From contig JAYQNH010000002.1 of assembly GCA_038144195.1 (NCBI GenBank), forward strand, positions 1,240,001 through 1,304,000: a DNA stretch of 64,000 bases. The letters are read 5' to 3'. Within the stretch, counting starts at the first letter, position 1, and every line of letters begins with the position of its first letter. This document shows, piece after piece, positions 38,271 to 47,983 of this stretch. A program made the translations under genes and the position numbers. Under the pieces are notes generated by a model. It did no database searches, had not been told where the DNA came from, and saw only the letters and a program-made list of their open reading frames with translations. This stretch comes from VMDJ01 sp038144195 (lineage in GTDB: Bacteria > Pseudomonadota > Gammaproteobacteria > Chromatiales > Chromatiaceae).

Positions 38271-40897
38271 ATGAAAACTAGCGCTGAGATACGTTCTGCC
38301 TTTTTGAATTACTTCGCCGAGAATGGCCACCAAGTCGTGGATTCAAGCCCATTGGTGCCAGGTAATGACCCAACGCTTTTGTTCACCAATGCGGGCATGG
38401 TGCAGTTCAAAGATGTCTTTACCGGCAAAGATCAGCGCAGCTACAACCGCGCGACTACCTCGCAGCGTTGCGTACGTGCTGGCGGTAAACACAACGACCT
38501 CGAAAATGTTGGCTACACCGCGCGTCACCACACCTTCTTTGAGATGCTGGGTAACTTCAGCTTTGGTGACTACTTTAAGCGTGAAGCGATTAACTACGCT
38601 TGGGGCTTCTTGACCGAGGTTTTGCAGCTTCCAAAAGACAAGTTGTGGGTCACGGTTTACGAAAGTGACGATGAAGCCGCCGAGATCTGGCTAAAAGAAA
38701 TCGGTGTGGATGAATCGCGTTTCACCCTTATTGGCGATAAGAAGAGCGGAAAGCCTTTTGAAAGCGATAACTTTTGGTCAATGGGTGACATCGGTCCATG
38801 TGGTCCATGCTCTGAAATCTTCTATGACCACGGCGATCACATTTGGGGTGGTCCTCCAGGCTCACCAGAAGAAGACGGTGATCGTTATATCGAGATCTGG
38901 AATCTCGTCTTTATGCAGTTCAATCGCGATGCAAGTGGTGAGATGACGCCACTACCTAAGCCATCAGTCGATACTGGTATGGGCTTAGAGCGTTTGGCAG
39001 CTGTACTGCAGCACGTTAATTCAAACTACGAGATCGATTTATTCCAAGCGCTGATTAAAGCGGCAGCTGCTGCAACCGGCACCAAGGATCTCGAGTCAAA
39101 ATCATTACGCGTTATCGCAGACCATATTCGTTCATGCGCATTCTTGATTGTGGATGGTGTACTGCCAGGTAACGAAGGTCGCGGTTACGTATTGCGCCGT
39201 ATTATCCGTCGCGCAATTCGTCACGGTTACCAATTGGGTCAGCAACAGCCTTTCTTCCATTCGCTTGTTAAAGCGCTTGATGAGCAGATGGGTGAAGCCT
39301 ACCCAGAATTACGAGCAGCTAAGGCGCATGTCGAGCGCGTACTGAAAGTAGAAGAAGAGCGTTTTGCAGAAACCATCGAGCAAGGTCTGCGTATCCTTGA
39401 TGATGCAATTGGATCACTCAAAGGCAAGACGATTCCTGGCGAGATTTTATTTAAGTTGTACGACACTTACGGCTTCCCACTCGATCTGACCGCAGATATT
39501 GCGCGTGAGCGTGAGCTTGAGGTGGATGAAGATGGTTTTAATCGCGAGATGGAAGCCCAACGAGAGCGTGCACGTGCTGCGAGTAACTTCGGTTCAGCGC
39601 AATCAGCTGATGTGCAAATTGATGGCGAAACTGACTTCACCGGTTATGAGCGTTTAGATGATCAAGCTACTGTCATCGCGTTGTTTAAAGACGGCGCGAG
39701 TGTTGATCAGCTCAACACAGGTGAAGAAGGTCTGGTAATTCTTGATCGCACGCCTTTCTATGCAGAGTCGGGTGGTCAGGTGGGCGATACGGGTGAGCTG
39801 GTCAGTAACTCAGTGGCCTTTGCGGTATCGGATACAAAAAGCAGGGTGGTTCTGTCTTTGGTCATGTTGGTTCACTTAAACAAGGTGAGCTGCATATTGG
39901 CGATAACGTCGCAGCGAAAGTGGATAACTCGCGCCGTAAACAAATTGCGCTTAACCACTCAGCAACTCACTTGTTGCATGCGGCCTTACGTCAGGTTTTA
40001 GGTGACCACGTTCAGCAAAAAGGTTCGTTAAACGATGCAGGTCGTTTACGTTTTGACTTCTCTCACTTTGAACCGATCTCTCGCGAACAGCTGATTGAGA
40101 TTGAGCGTTTGGTAAATGATCAGATTCGTGAAAACCACATGGTTGAAACACGCATCATGGCGATTGAAGACGCTAAGCAAGCGGGTGCAATGGCGCTGTT
40201 TGGTGAGAAGTATGACGATCAAGTGCGCGTGCTGCGTATGGGTGATTTCTCTGTAGAGCTTTGTGGTGGTACTCACGTTCGTTCACTCGGTGATATCGGT
40301 CTGTGCAAGATTGTGATGGAAACCGGTATTGCATCAGGTGTGCGTCGTATTGAAGCGGTTACCGGATCACATGCGATTGAATACATTGAGCGTGACGAAG
40401 ATCGTTTGATGCATGTTGCGAGCATGGTGAATGCATCGCGCGATGAAGTTGAAGATAAGTTGAGCAAGATGATCGAGCAGAACAAAAAGCTCGAGAAAGA
40501 ATTGCAGCAACTAAAATCTAAGTTGGCCGCTTCTGCAGGCTCTGATTTGGTATCACAAGCGATTGAGGTAAATGGTGTGAAAGCGCTTGCGGCTCGCTTG
40601 GATGATGTCGAAGTTAAAAGCCTTCGCGACATGCTTGATCAGCTAAAGAACAAACTGGGCTCAGGTGTTGTGCTACTCGCTGCGGTGAATTGCGACAAAG
40701 TGAACCTGATCGCGGGTGTGACCAAAGACTTGGTCGGTCAGTACAAAGCTGGTGATTTGGTAAAAATCGCGGCTGAAAAAGTTGGCGGTAAAGGCGGTGG
40801 TCGTCCAGATATGGCGCAAGCCGGTGGTACGGATCCATCAGGTGTGGCGGAAGCGCTGGCGTTAGTTGAAACCTATATTCAACAGCAGTCGAGCTAA
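38271..40897 (+). CDS. alaS: Alanyl-tRNA synthetase (one frameshift)
   Basis: About 875 residues when repaired. Class II aminoacylation domain (FTNAGMVQFKDVFTG, RCVRAGGKHNDLENVGYTARHHTFFEML), editing domain with HSATHLLHAALRQ and zinc ligands CGGTHVRSLGDIG, C-terminal oligomerisation domain with GGGRPDMAQAGG. A5 at 39836-39840 needs one more A to read KKQGGSVFGHVGSLKQGE; the second part then continues to 40897. Essential, so read error is the likely cause. Gap of 117 bases after recX. Confidence 0.94.
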
Positions 40898-40988
40898 GAC
40901 CCTTTAAAAAAACACATAAATCGCGTCTAATGGCGCGCTTTTCGCAGCAGCTTATGGTTGTTGCAAGACTTAAAAGAACAGGAAAACG

Positions 40989-42209
40989 ATGGCATTAATC
41001 GTTCAAAAATACGGTGGCACCTCAGTAGGTACTGTTGAGCGCATTCAAAACGTGGCGAACCGCGTTAAGAAGTCTCGCGATGCAGGTAACCAAGTGATTG
41101 TGGTCGTCTCAGCGATGTCGGGTGAAACCAATCGATTGATTGGCTTAGCAAACGATATTAGCTCAGCGCCTAATCCTCGTGAGATGGATGTATTGGTTAC
41201 TACAGGTGAGCAGGTCACTATTGCGTTGCTATCGATGGCATTGCAAGAGATTGGCTGTGATGCTCGTTCGTACACCGGTGGTCAGGTTCATATCTTGACC
41301 GATAACGCACACGGCAAGGCTCGTATCACCGATATCGATGATGCACGTGTTAGTGCTGATCTTGATGCAGGTCGCGTTGTGGTTGTCGCAGGTTTCCAAG
41401 GTGTCGATGAAGATCGCAACATCACAACCTTGGGTCGTGGTGGTTCGGATACCACGGCGGTTGCGATGGCGGCGGCATTAAAAGCTGATGAATGTCAGAT
41501 TTTTACCGATGTGGATGGTGTTTACACCACTGATCCTCGCGTAGAACCTAAAGCGCGTAAGTTGGATCGCATCACTTTTGAAGAGATGCTGGAGATGGCG
41601 AGCTTAGGCTCGAAGGTTCTTCAGATCCGTTCAGTAGAATTCGCAGGCAAGTATAACGTGCCTCTACGTGTCCTCTCGAGTTTCGAAGATGAGGGTGAGG
41701 GCACCTTAATTACACTTGAGGAAGATGGCGTGGAAGCGGCAAAAATTTCTGGAATCGCGTTTAACCGTGACGAAGCAAAACTCACCATTCGTGGTGTACC
41801 TGATCAGCCAGGTGTGGCGTACAAGATCTTAGGTCCAATCGGTGCGGCAAACATCGAAGTCGACATGATCGTTCAGAACATCTCTAACGATGACACGACC
41901 GACTTCACCTTTACGGTAAACCGTGGCGAGTATAAAAAAGCACACAAGATTCTCACTGATACAGCAAACACCTTGGGTGCGCGCGAAGTGGTCGGAGACG
42001 ACTCGATCGTTAAGGTTTCTTTGGTTGGTGTGGGTATGCGCTCACATGCAGGCATTGCGAGCCAGATGTTCGAGTGCTTGTCGAAAGAAAACATCAATAT
42101 TCAGATGATTTCGACCTCTGAAATTAAGATTTCGGTGGTAATTGACGAGAAATACCTGGAATTAGGTGTTCGTGCGCTGCACAAAGCGTTCGGTTTAGAA
42201 GAGGCCTAA
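40989..42209 (+). CDS. lysC: Aspartokinase
   Basis: 406 residues. Kinase domain: KYGGTSVGTVERI at the start, VVSAMSGETN, GRGGSDTTAVAMAAAL; then two ACT domains (GVPDQPGVAYKILGPI and VSLVGVGMRSHAGIASQMF). Catalyses the first step of lysine, methionine and threonine synthesis. The two ACT domains suggest feedback control. No lysine riboswitch fits in the 90-base leader. The position before csrA is typical. Confidence 0.93.
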   Translation: MALIVQKYGGTSVGTVERIQNVANRVKKSRDAGNQVIVVVSAMSGETNRLIGLANDISSAPNPREMDVLVTTGEQVTIALLSMALQEIGCDARSYTGGQVHILTDNAHGKARITDIDDARVSADLDAGRVVVVAGFQGVDEDRNITTLGRGGSDTTAVAMAAALKADECQIFTDVDGVYTTDPRVEPKARKLDRITFEEMLEMASLGSKVLQIRSVEFAGKYNVPLRVLSSFEDEGEGTLITLEEDGVEAAKISGIAFNRDEAKLTIRGVPDQPGVAYKILGPIGAANIEVDMIVQNISNDDTTDFTFTVNRGEYKKAHKILTDTANTLGAREVVGDDSIVKVSLVGVGMRSHAGIASQMFECLSKENINIQMISTSEIKISVVIDEKYLELGVRALHKAFGLEEA

Positions 42210-42326
42210 TTCGCTACAAAACCTTTGAGTAATTGTCGCGAGTTGTTAAACTTGCGGCCTCTTAAAGCAGACATATGAGCCCGCGGTCATGGATGAATAG
42301 GCCGGTGGCGAATAAAGGAGAAAGCC

Positions 42327-42512
42327 ATGCTAATTTTGACCCGCCGCGTAGGTGAAACCTTGATTATCGGTGACGAAGTCTCGGTAACTGTCCTTGGCGT
42401 TAAAGGTAATCAGGTACGTATTGGTGTTAATGCACCACGTGATGTATCTGTTCATCGCGAAGAAATCTACGAGCGCATCAAGACTGAAGACGACGCTTCG
42501 TCGAATTCATAA
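42327..42512 (+). CDS. csrA: Carbon storage regulator CsrA
   Basis: 61 residues, MLILTRRVGETLIIGDEV at the start; RNA-binding R44 region VHREEIYERI. Homodimeric RNA-binding regulator of translation. ATG follows AAAGGAGAAAG. csrA and tRNA-Ser follow lysC as in enterics and vibrios. Confidence 0.96.
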   Translation: MLILTRRVGETLIIGDEVSVTVLGVKGNQVRIGVNAPRDVSVHREEIYERIKTEDDASSNS

Positions 42513-42522
42513 AACCCAATTA

Positions 42523-42615
42523 GGAGACGTGGCCGAGAGGCTGAAGGCGCTCCCCTGCTAAGGGAGTATAGGGTTAATAGCTCTATCGAGGGTTCGAATC
42601 CCTCCGTCTCCGCCA
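42523..42615 (+). tRNA. tRNA-Ser (GCT)
   Basis: 93 bases, class II with long variable arm. Acceptor GGAGACG pairs with CGTCTCC, discriminator G and encoded CCA. The anticodon loop CTGCTAA gives anticodon GCT, reading AGC/AGU. T arm GGTTCGAATCC is intact. Confidence 0.96.
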
Positions 42616-42623
42616 TTACATCA

Positions 42624-42656
42624 AACCTTTGAGGTTTTACCTCAAAGGTTTTTTTG
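42624..42656 (+). terminator. Rho-independent terminator after tRNA-Ser
   Basis: Stem AACCTTTGAGG / CCTCAAAGGTT with loop TTTTA and seven T. Confidence 0.92.
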
Positions 42657-42737
42657 TGGTTGTTTGTCCTAAGTGATTCGTTATAAAAATCGGTGTAAGG
42701 TCGACACAGATATCAGTATTCAGCACGGACAGCGCGT

Positions 42738-44456
42738 ATGAACGTAGCTACCCGATTTTTTTCTCAAGCTAACCGTTTTGGCGACAAGCCATTTGTCGGC
42801 TTTAAGGCGTCTAATGAATGGCAGACGCAAAGTTGGCAGCAGGTGGCGGATTACGTCGCGCGCGTCACGCATCTCTTAATTGAACAAGGTATCCAGCCCG
42901 GTGACCGTGTTGTATTAATTGCGGAGAATCGTCCGGAATGGGCGATAGCTGATCTGGCAATTATGGCAACAGGCGCCATTGTGGTGCCGGCTTATGTCAC
43001 GCATACCGTGAATGATTTGCGCCATGTGCTTGAGTTGACCGAGCCAAAGATGGCGATTGTCTCGAGCAAGGCGTTAGCCGAGCGTGTATTGAAAGCCAAT
43101 GTTGATCATGGATCCTTATCGCACTTAATGCTGATGGATGAGGTGAGTGACTTATCCCTAAGTAATGCTCAGCAGCTCGAATGGCCTTCTGATTTACAAC
43201 AGATAGCTTGGCCTGATGTGTCATCTATCAAGTCTGATGATATCTGTGCCTTAATCTTTACTTCGGGCACGGGTGGTAAGCCTAAGGCGGCTATGCTCAC
43301 GCACGCGAATATTCTGCAGAATGTGGATGCAGCAGAAAAAGTCGTCCGGGAGATTCCGATCAATGAGAACGATCGATTTATGTCGTTCTTGCCGTTGGCG
43401 CATGCCTATGAGCATATGGCTGGTCTGCATCTGCCCATTACCTTGGGTAGTGAGATTTATTACTGCGAATCGCTGGATAAGTTGGCGCAGTATTTAGGTG
43501 AAGTATCACCAACCGTCTCAACGGCTGTACCACGTTTATATGACACGCTATACAGCAAGATTCGGGCAGGGGTAGATAAGTCGAGCAACTTTAAAAAGAC
43601 GCTCTTTGCTAAAACGCTGGATATCGGTCGGCGTCGTTTCTTGGGTGACTCGTTATCGATTATCGATCGGATGGTTGATCCTATACTGAGCGTGTTGGTG
43701 CGTAAAAAACTCAAAGCGCGCTTTGGTGGTCGTATTAAGTATTTTGTCTCAGGTGGTGCTGCGTTAAACCCAGAGGTGGGTATGTATTACTCATCGTTGA
43801 ATATCGGTATCTTGCAGGGCTATGGTCAGACAGAAGCCGCGCCACTGATCAGTGTCAACTTGCCCAACATAATCAAAATTGCCTGTGTGGGCCCTGCAAT
43901 TGATGGGGTAGAGGTAAAGCTAAGCGATGCAGGTGAATTGCTGGTTAGAGGCGATAACGTCATGAAAGGCTATTGGCGTGATGAGAATGCTACGGCCATG
44001 ACGATTAAAGATGGCTGGCTGTATACCGGTGACTTGGCAGAGATAGATGAAGATGGCTACATCACCATCAGTGGTCGTGCAAAAGACCTGATCGTCACCT
44101 CGGGTGGCGATAACGTAGCGCCAGTAAAGATCGAAAGCCTACTCACGCTTGAAGATGAAATCGCTCAGGCAGTGATTGTCGGTGATGGTCGTTCATGGCT
44201 TAGTGCGGTGATTGTGCCTGAAGACGATTTTGTGAAATCACTCGGCGCAGATAAAGACCTGCATACCGAACTTGCTAAGGTGGTAAAGCGGGCGAATGAG
44301 TCGCTAAGCTCAATCGAGCGTATCCGTAAATTTATTGTGCGTGATGAGATGTTCTCTATCGAGAATGGCTATGTCACACCAACGCAAAAGATAAAGCGCG
44401 CCAAAGTGATCGAAGATTATGCGGATCAAATCGATGCGCTCTATACCCGAGGTTAA
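42738..44456 (+). CDS. Long-chain fatty-acid-CoA ligase (FadD15-like)
   Basis: 572 residues of the adenylate-forming superfamily. AMP-binding signature LIFTSGTGGKPKAAMLTHAN near 174, GYGQTEAAPLISVN near 355, and GWLYTGDLAEIDEDGYITISGRAKDLIVTSGGDN near 425. The long-chain acyl-CoA synthetase subclass (DUF4009-like, as FadD15) is suggested by length and the RRFLGDSLSIIDRMVDPIL region. Monocistronic. Ends 4 bases before the ldhA start, so the two may be transcribed together. Confidence 0.85.
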   Translation: MNVATRFFSQANRFGDKPFVGFKASNEWQTQSWQQVADYVARVTHLLIEQGIQPGDRVVLIAENRPEWAIADLAIMATGAIVVPAYVTHTVNDLRHVLELTEPKMAIVSSKALAERVLKANVDHGSLSHLMLMDEVSDLSLSNAQQLEWPSDLQQIAWPDVSSIKSDDICALIFTSGTGGKPKAAMLTHANILQNVDAAEKVVREIPINENDRFMSFLPLAHAYEHMAGLHLPITLGSEIYYCESLDKLAQYLGEVSPTVSTAVPRLYDTLYSKIRAGVDKSSNFKKTLFAKTLDIGRRRFLGDSLSIIDRMVDPILSVLVRKKLKARFGGRIKYFVSGGAALNPEVGMYYSSLNIGILQGYGQTEAAPLISVNLPNIIKIACVGPAIDGVEVKLSDAGELLVRGDNVMKGYWRDENATAMTIKDGWLYTGDLAEIDEDGYITISGRAKDLIVTSGGDNVAPVKIESLLTLEDEIAQAVIVGDGRSWLSAVIVPEDDFVKSLGADKDLHTELAKVVKRANESLSSIERIRKFIVRDEMFSIENGYVTPTQKIKRAKVIEDYADQIDALYTRG

Positions 44457-44460
44457 TGGA

Positions 44461-45436
44461 TGCGTTTAAATCTGTTTAGCGCAAAGGCTTATGACATTGC
44501 CAGTTTTGATCGCGAATGTCCTGACGCTATTGAGCTGAGCTATACCGATGATGCATTAACGCTTGAAACAGCAGAGCAAGCTTCAGCGTGATGCGGTCTG
44601 TGCGTTTGTGAATGATCAGTTAGATGAGTCAGTGCTAGCTGCCCTAGCGCAACAAGGCGTTAAGCATGTCTTATTGCGTTGTGCAGGATTTGATCGTGTG
44701 GATGTGCAAGCAGCTAAACGTTTGGGACTTTGTTTGAGTCGTGTGTCGGCGTATTCGCCGCATGCGGTTGCAGAGCATGCCGTTATGTTGATGTTGGCAT
44801 TGAATCGTCGATTACTTAAAGCGCAGCAACGTCAGCAGCATGCAGACTTTACCTTAGATGGTTTGGTGGGGCGTGATATGGCTTCGCTAACAGTGGGGGT
44901 CTATGGCGTAGGTCGTATTGGCCAGGTGGTCGCATCAATTGTTAAGGGCTTTGGCGCGCGTGTTTTGTTATGTGATCCGATGCCGCAAGCGGATGTGCCA
45001 GGTGAGTGGGTGACAGAAGAGGTATTGTTCGATCAATCGGATGTCATTAGTTTGCATATGCCGATGTGTGATGCGAATCATCATTTAATCAATGCAGATC
45101 GTTTATCGCAGATGAAGCCTCACGCTTTACTTGTCAATACTTCGCGAGGTTGTTTGGTGGATGTGCCTGCTGTTGTGTCGGCATTAGATGCAGGTCAGCT
45201 AGGGGTTATGCGGCAGACGTGTATGAGCATGAAGCGGGTATCTTCTTTAATGCGCATGACGCAGTGAGTGATGCAGTGCTGGCGCAGATGATCGAGCGGG
45301 ATGATGTTATTTTGACCCCGCATCAGGCTTTTTGACCGAAGAGGCGCTACGCGATATCGCACAGACAACACTGCGGAATGCTGTCGCATTTTCGTCTGGG
45401 CAAAAGCTGCCGGAAAGTGATGTGGTTGTCGCTTAA
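44461..45436 (+). CDS. ldhA: D-lactate dehydrogenase (three frameshifts)
   Basis: About 325 residues when repaired. It reduces pyruvate to D-lactate with NADH. Visible: MRLNLFSAKAYDIASFDREC; AFVNDQLDESVLAALAQQGVKHVLLRCAGFDRVD; dinucleotide motif VYGVGRIGQVVASIVKGFG; VNTSRGCLVDVPAVV; VYEHEAGIFF; ILTPHQAFLTEEAL. Breaks near 44588, in GGGG at 45202-45205 (one G short) and in T5 at 45329-45333 (one T short). Repaired, the catalytic His lies in TPHQAF. ATG at 44461. Confidence 0.9.
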
Positions 45437-45508
45437 ACTATTGATTGTTAATCACTTAGTGGTTGTCTGATAACGTCTAAGAAAAATCTATCTGGGCCTA
45501 TTTTGATT

Positions 45509-45538
45509 TCTGATACACTTTTCAAAAAGTCCATCAGA
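45509..45538. promoter_or_regulatory. Palindrome overlapping the umuD ribosome site
   Basis: 30-base near-perfect dyad: outer arms TCTGAT / ATCAGA, inner arms ACTTTT / AAAAGT (24 of 30 bases symmetric). It ends 7 bases before the umuD ATG and covers the AGAGG ribosome site. It differs from CTGT-N8-ACAG. Operator for the SOS response or for UmuD itself is inferred. Confidence 0.6.
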
Positions 45539-45545
45539 GGTCCCT

Positions 45546-46088
45546 ATGCCAAGAGGCGGTAAGCGCGACGGTGCCGGTCGCAAGCCTAATCCCACCAAGC
45601 CAGTTCGCGTGCCGGTAGCGCACGTCGATCAGGTAAAGCTGTGGTTGAGTACGCTTAAGCAAGATCAGGTCGAGGTGCTGCACTCTAAACTCGATAGCGC
45701 GATCATTGCAGTGCCACTGTATAGCTCGCAAGTGCGTGCAGGTTTTCCGAGTCCTGCGGATGATTACATCGAGAACCAACTCGATCTGAATGAGTACCTG
45801 ATTAAAAGTCCGGCATCGACCTTCCTCTTAAAAGTACAAGGTGACTCGATGATCAACGCGGGTATTCATGAAGGTGACATCTTGGTGGTCGATCGTTCGA
45901 TTGATCCGAAGAGTGGCAAAGTAGTGATCGCTGCAGTGAATGGCGAGCTTACGGTTAAGACCTTAATTCGTCGTGCCGGTACGGTGACCTTACGCGCCGA
46001 GAATGATGCCTATCCTGATATCCGTATCTCAGAAGAAAGTGATTTGATTATCTGGGGTGTAGTGACCTCAGTCGTACGTAAGATGTGA
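45546..46088 (+). CDS. umuD: UmuD-type DNA polymerase V subunit with basic N-terminal domain
   Basis: 180 residues; E. coli UmuD has 139. The extra N-terminus (residues 1-45: PRGGKRDGAGRKPNP, KPVRVPVAHVDQVKLWLS) is basic and looks like a short strand plus helix, perhaps a DNA-binding ribbon-helix-helix or AT-hook-like module. The UmuD core follows: cleavage site RAGFPSPADDYIE (Ala-Gly, as in LexA rather than Cys-Gly), nucleophile Ser in GDSMINAGI, Lys in GELTVKTL. Both catalytic residues are kept. umuC starts 3 bases after the stop. SOS control through RecA is expected. Confidence 0.92.
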   Translation: MPRGGKRDGAGRKPNPTKPVRVPVAHVDQVKLWLSTLKQDQVEVLHSKLDSAIIAVPLYSSQVRAGFPSPADDYIENQLDLNEYLIKSPASTFLLKVQGDSMINAGIHEGDILVVDRSIDPKSGKVVIAAVNGELTVKTLIRRAGTVTLRAENDAYPDIRISEESDLIIWGVVTSVVRKM

Positions 46089-46091
46089 TGC

Positions 46092-47348
46092 ATGTACGCC
46101 TTGTGTGACTGCAATAGTTTTTATGCCAGCTGTGAGCGACTCTTTCGACCTGACTTACACGGTAAGCCAGTCGTGGTGCTCTCGAATAATGATGGCTGCT
46201 TGATAGCGCTCACGCCAGAAGCGAAAGCGCTCGGCTTTAAAATGGGCATGGTCTATTTCAAAGTGAAAAAAGATCTCGAACGATTAGGCGTATTTGTTTT
46301 CTCATCTAACTATCCCTTATATGCCGACCTTTCTAATCGGGTGAAAACCATCTTAGATGGCATGTTTCCGGTGCAAGAGATCTACAGCATCGATGAGTCC
46401 TTTGGCACACACATACCCGATAGCTGGCAATGTGAGCCCTACGGGCGTGAGATTAAAAACCGAGTTGAGCAACATACCGGTATCCCGGTCGCTGTAGGGT
46501 TTGGTTCAACACGCACATTGGCCAAGCTTGCGAATCGTTGGGCAAAGAAAACGCAATGGTTTGAGGGTGTGGTGAGTTGGTCAGAGTTGAGTCCACATCA
46601 AGCACAGATGCTGCTGAAGAAAACGCCAGCAGATGATGTGTGGGGTATTGGTTATCGCATTGCGCGCCGCTTAGAAGAGGTGGGTGTAAAAACAGCATGG
46701 GACTTTATGCAGGTACAGCCGCGCGATATTCGTGGTGTGTTTAATGTCACCTTAGCTAAGACTCATCGTGAGTTATGGGGTGAGTCCTGTTTACGTGTAG
46801 AGGATATTGAGAATCAAACGCCTAAGCAGATTGTTTCGAGTCGTTCGTTTGGTGCGCGTGTTGCATCAAAACTACTGCTGCAACAAAGTCTGTCGCAATA
46901 CGTGAGTCGTGCAGCTGAAAAGCTACGTAAACATCAGCTTAAAGCCCAGCAGCTCAGCGTGTGGATTCGTACCAGTCCGTTTGATCAGTCACAGCCGTAT
47001 TACGCACCCCTACAAACATATAGCTTAGCGATACCGTCAGATGATTCACGCGAGTTCGCTGCGATCACACGTAAGTTATTAGATCGTATCTACAAACCGG
47101 GTAAGGAGTATCACAAGGCGGGCGTCATGCTAGGTGAGCTGGTAGATGCTCATCGTGTGCAGCCTGATTTGTTTGCCTCACGTCCAGAGTCGACATTGAT
47201 GAGTACCTTAGATCGTATCAATCAGCGTTATGGCAAACGAAAGATGGTGCTCGGGTCAAATTTAAGAGACCAGCAATGGAAGATGCGGCAAAATATGCGT
47301 TCACCATCCTATACAACCCAATGGAAAGAGCTCGCGAGCGTACGTTAG
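46092..47348 (+). CDS. umuC: UmuC translesion DNA polymerase V catalytic subunit
   Basis: 418 residues; E. coli 422. Y-family palm motif YALCDCNSFYASCERLFRPDL near residue 2 and the catalytic IDESFG near 99; helix-hairpin-helix region KTPADDVWGIGYRIARRLEEVG near 178; little finger after 230. With UmuD2' it copies damaged DNA. The last 100 bases of the gene (47253 on) belong to a segment repeated downstream. Confidence 0.95.
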   Translation: MYALCDCNSFYASCERLFRPDLHGKPVVVLSNNDGCLIALTPEAKALGFKMGMVYFKVKKDLERLGVFVFSSNYPLYADLSNRVKTILDGMFPVQEIYSIDESFGTHIPDSWQCEPYGREIKNRVEQHTGIPVAVGFGSTRTLAKLANRWAKKTQWFEGVVSWSELSPHQAQMLLKKTPADDVWGIGYRIARRLEEVGVKTAWDFMQVQPRDIRGVFNVTLAKTHRELWGESCLRVEDIENQTPKQIVSSRSFGARVASKLLLQQSLSQYVSRAAEKLRKHQLKAQQLSVWIRTSPFDQSQPYYAPLQTYSLAIPSDDSREFAAITRKLLDRIYKPGKEYHKAGVMLGELVDAHRVQPDLFASRPESTLMSTLDRINQRYGKRKMVLGSNLRDQQWKMRQNMRSPSYTTQWKELASVR

Positions 47349-47379
47349 TCACTTGCGAGTGAGTAATGCGGAAAATGCC

Positions 47380-47654
47380 ATGAATAAAAAGAACTCATCG
47401 ATGCGGTCGCAACAAAAGCCGACCTAAATAAAACCCAAGCCGAAGCAGCGGTGAATGCGCTAGTCGAAGTCGTTGGGCAGTCGCTAGAAGATGGCAATCC
47501 AGTTGCACTCGTCGGCTTTGGCACCTTTGATGTTAAAGCACGTGCGCCACGTACCGGTCGTAACCCCAAAACGGGCGAGCCGATTGAAATCAAAGGAGCT
47601 CGATTGCCGGTATTTAAAGCGGGAAAACAGCTCAAAGAGCGCGTCGATTTCTGA
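47380..47654 (+). CDS. hup: HU-family DNA-binding protein (frameshift at start)
   Basis: About 91 residues when repaired: MNKKELIDAV, TKADLNKTQAEAAVNALVEVV, then VGFGTFDVKARAPRTGRNPKTGEP and the arms ending KAGKQLKERVDF. These are HU/IHF landmarks; proline in RNPKTGEP enters DNA. ATG at 47380 is followed by A5 (47386-47390); a sixth A is needed to read KKEL. The copy at 47984 has the same five A. Cannot tell real lesion from read error. It precedes tRNA-Arg. Confidence 0.85.
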
Positions 47655-47666
47655 CAAAAACAGCCA

Positions 47667-47695
47667 TTGACACTGGGGGCAAAACCCCGAGAATA
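47667..47695 (+). promoter_or_regulatory. Promoter of the first tRNA-Arg copy
   Basis: TTGACA (47667-47672), 17 bases, AGAATA (47690-47695), 15 bases before the tRNA sequence. The perfect -35 lies at the end of hup, within a block repeated downstream. Confidence 0.65.
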
Positions 47696-47710
47696 CGCGG
47701 CTTCCAATAA

Positions 47711-47781
47711 GCGCCCGTAGCTCAGCTGGATAGAGTACCTGGCTACGAACCAGGCGGTCGCAAATCGTGCCGGGCGCGCCA
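47711..47781 (+). pseudogene. Damaged tRNA-Arg copy lacking the T-arm loop
   Basis: 71 bases. It equals the intact tRNA-Arg at 48413 except that CGTTCG (part of T stem and loop) is missing, leaving GGTCGCAAATCGTGCC. Acceptor, D and anticodon arms are unchanged. Without the T arm it should not work. Could be an assembly or read error. Confidence 0.85.
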
Positions 47782-47983
47782 TACAAAACAAAGGCTTGCA
47801 AGAAATTGCTAGGCCTTTTTTTTTTAGGGTCAAATTTTGCCGGAAGAGACCAACAATGGAAGATGCGGCAAAATGAATGCGTTCACCATCGGTTAAGAAC
47901 AACGCCATCAACCCAATGGAAAGAGCTCGCACGAGCGTACGTTCATCAATTGCGAGTGAGTAATACGGCTGCAAGAAAATGCC

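Larger units (their letters stand above)
47253..47825 (+). repeat. Repeat unit A: umuC tail - hup - tRNA-Arg copy 1
   Basis: Begins at the end of umuC (GGGTCAAATTT) and runs through hup, tRNA copy 1 and its terminator. Unit B (47826-48530) starts with the same GGGTCAAATTT words, repeats the umuC tail, hup start, hup end and tRNA, but has many small differences. Confidence 0.85.

Noticed and set aside
40898..40988. Lysine riboswitch before lysC
   Set aside because: The 91-base gap is too short and has no matching structure.
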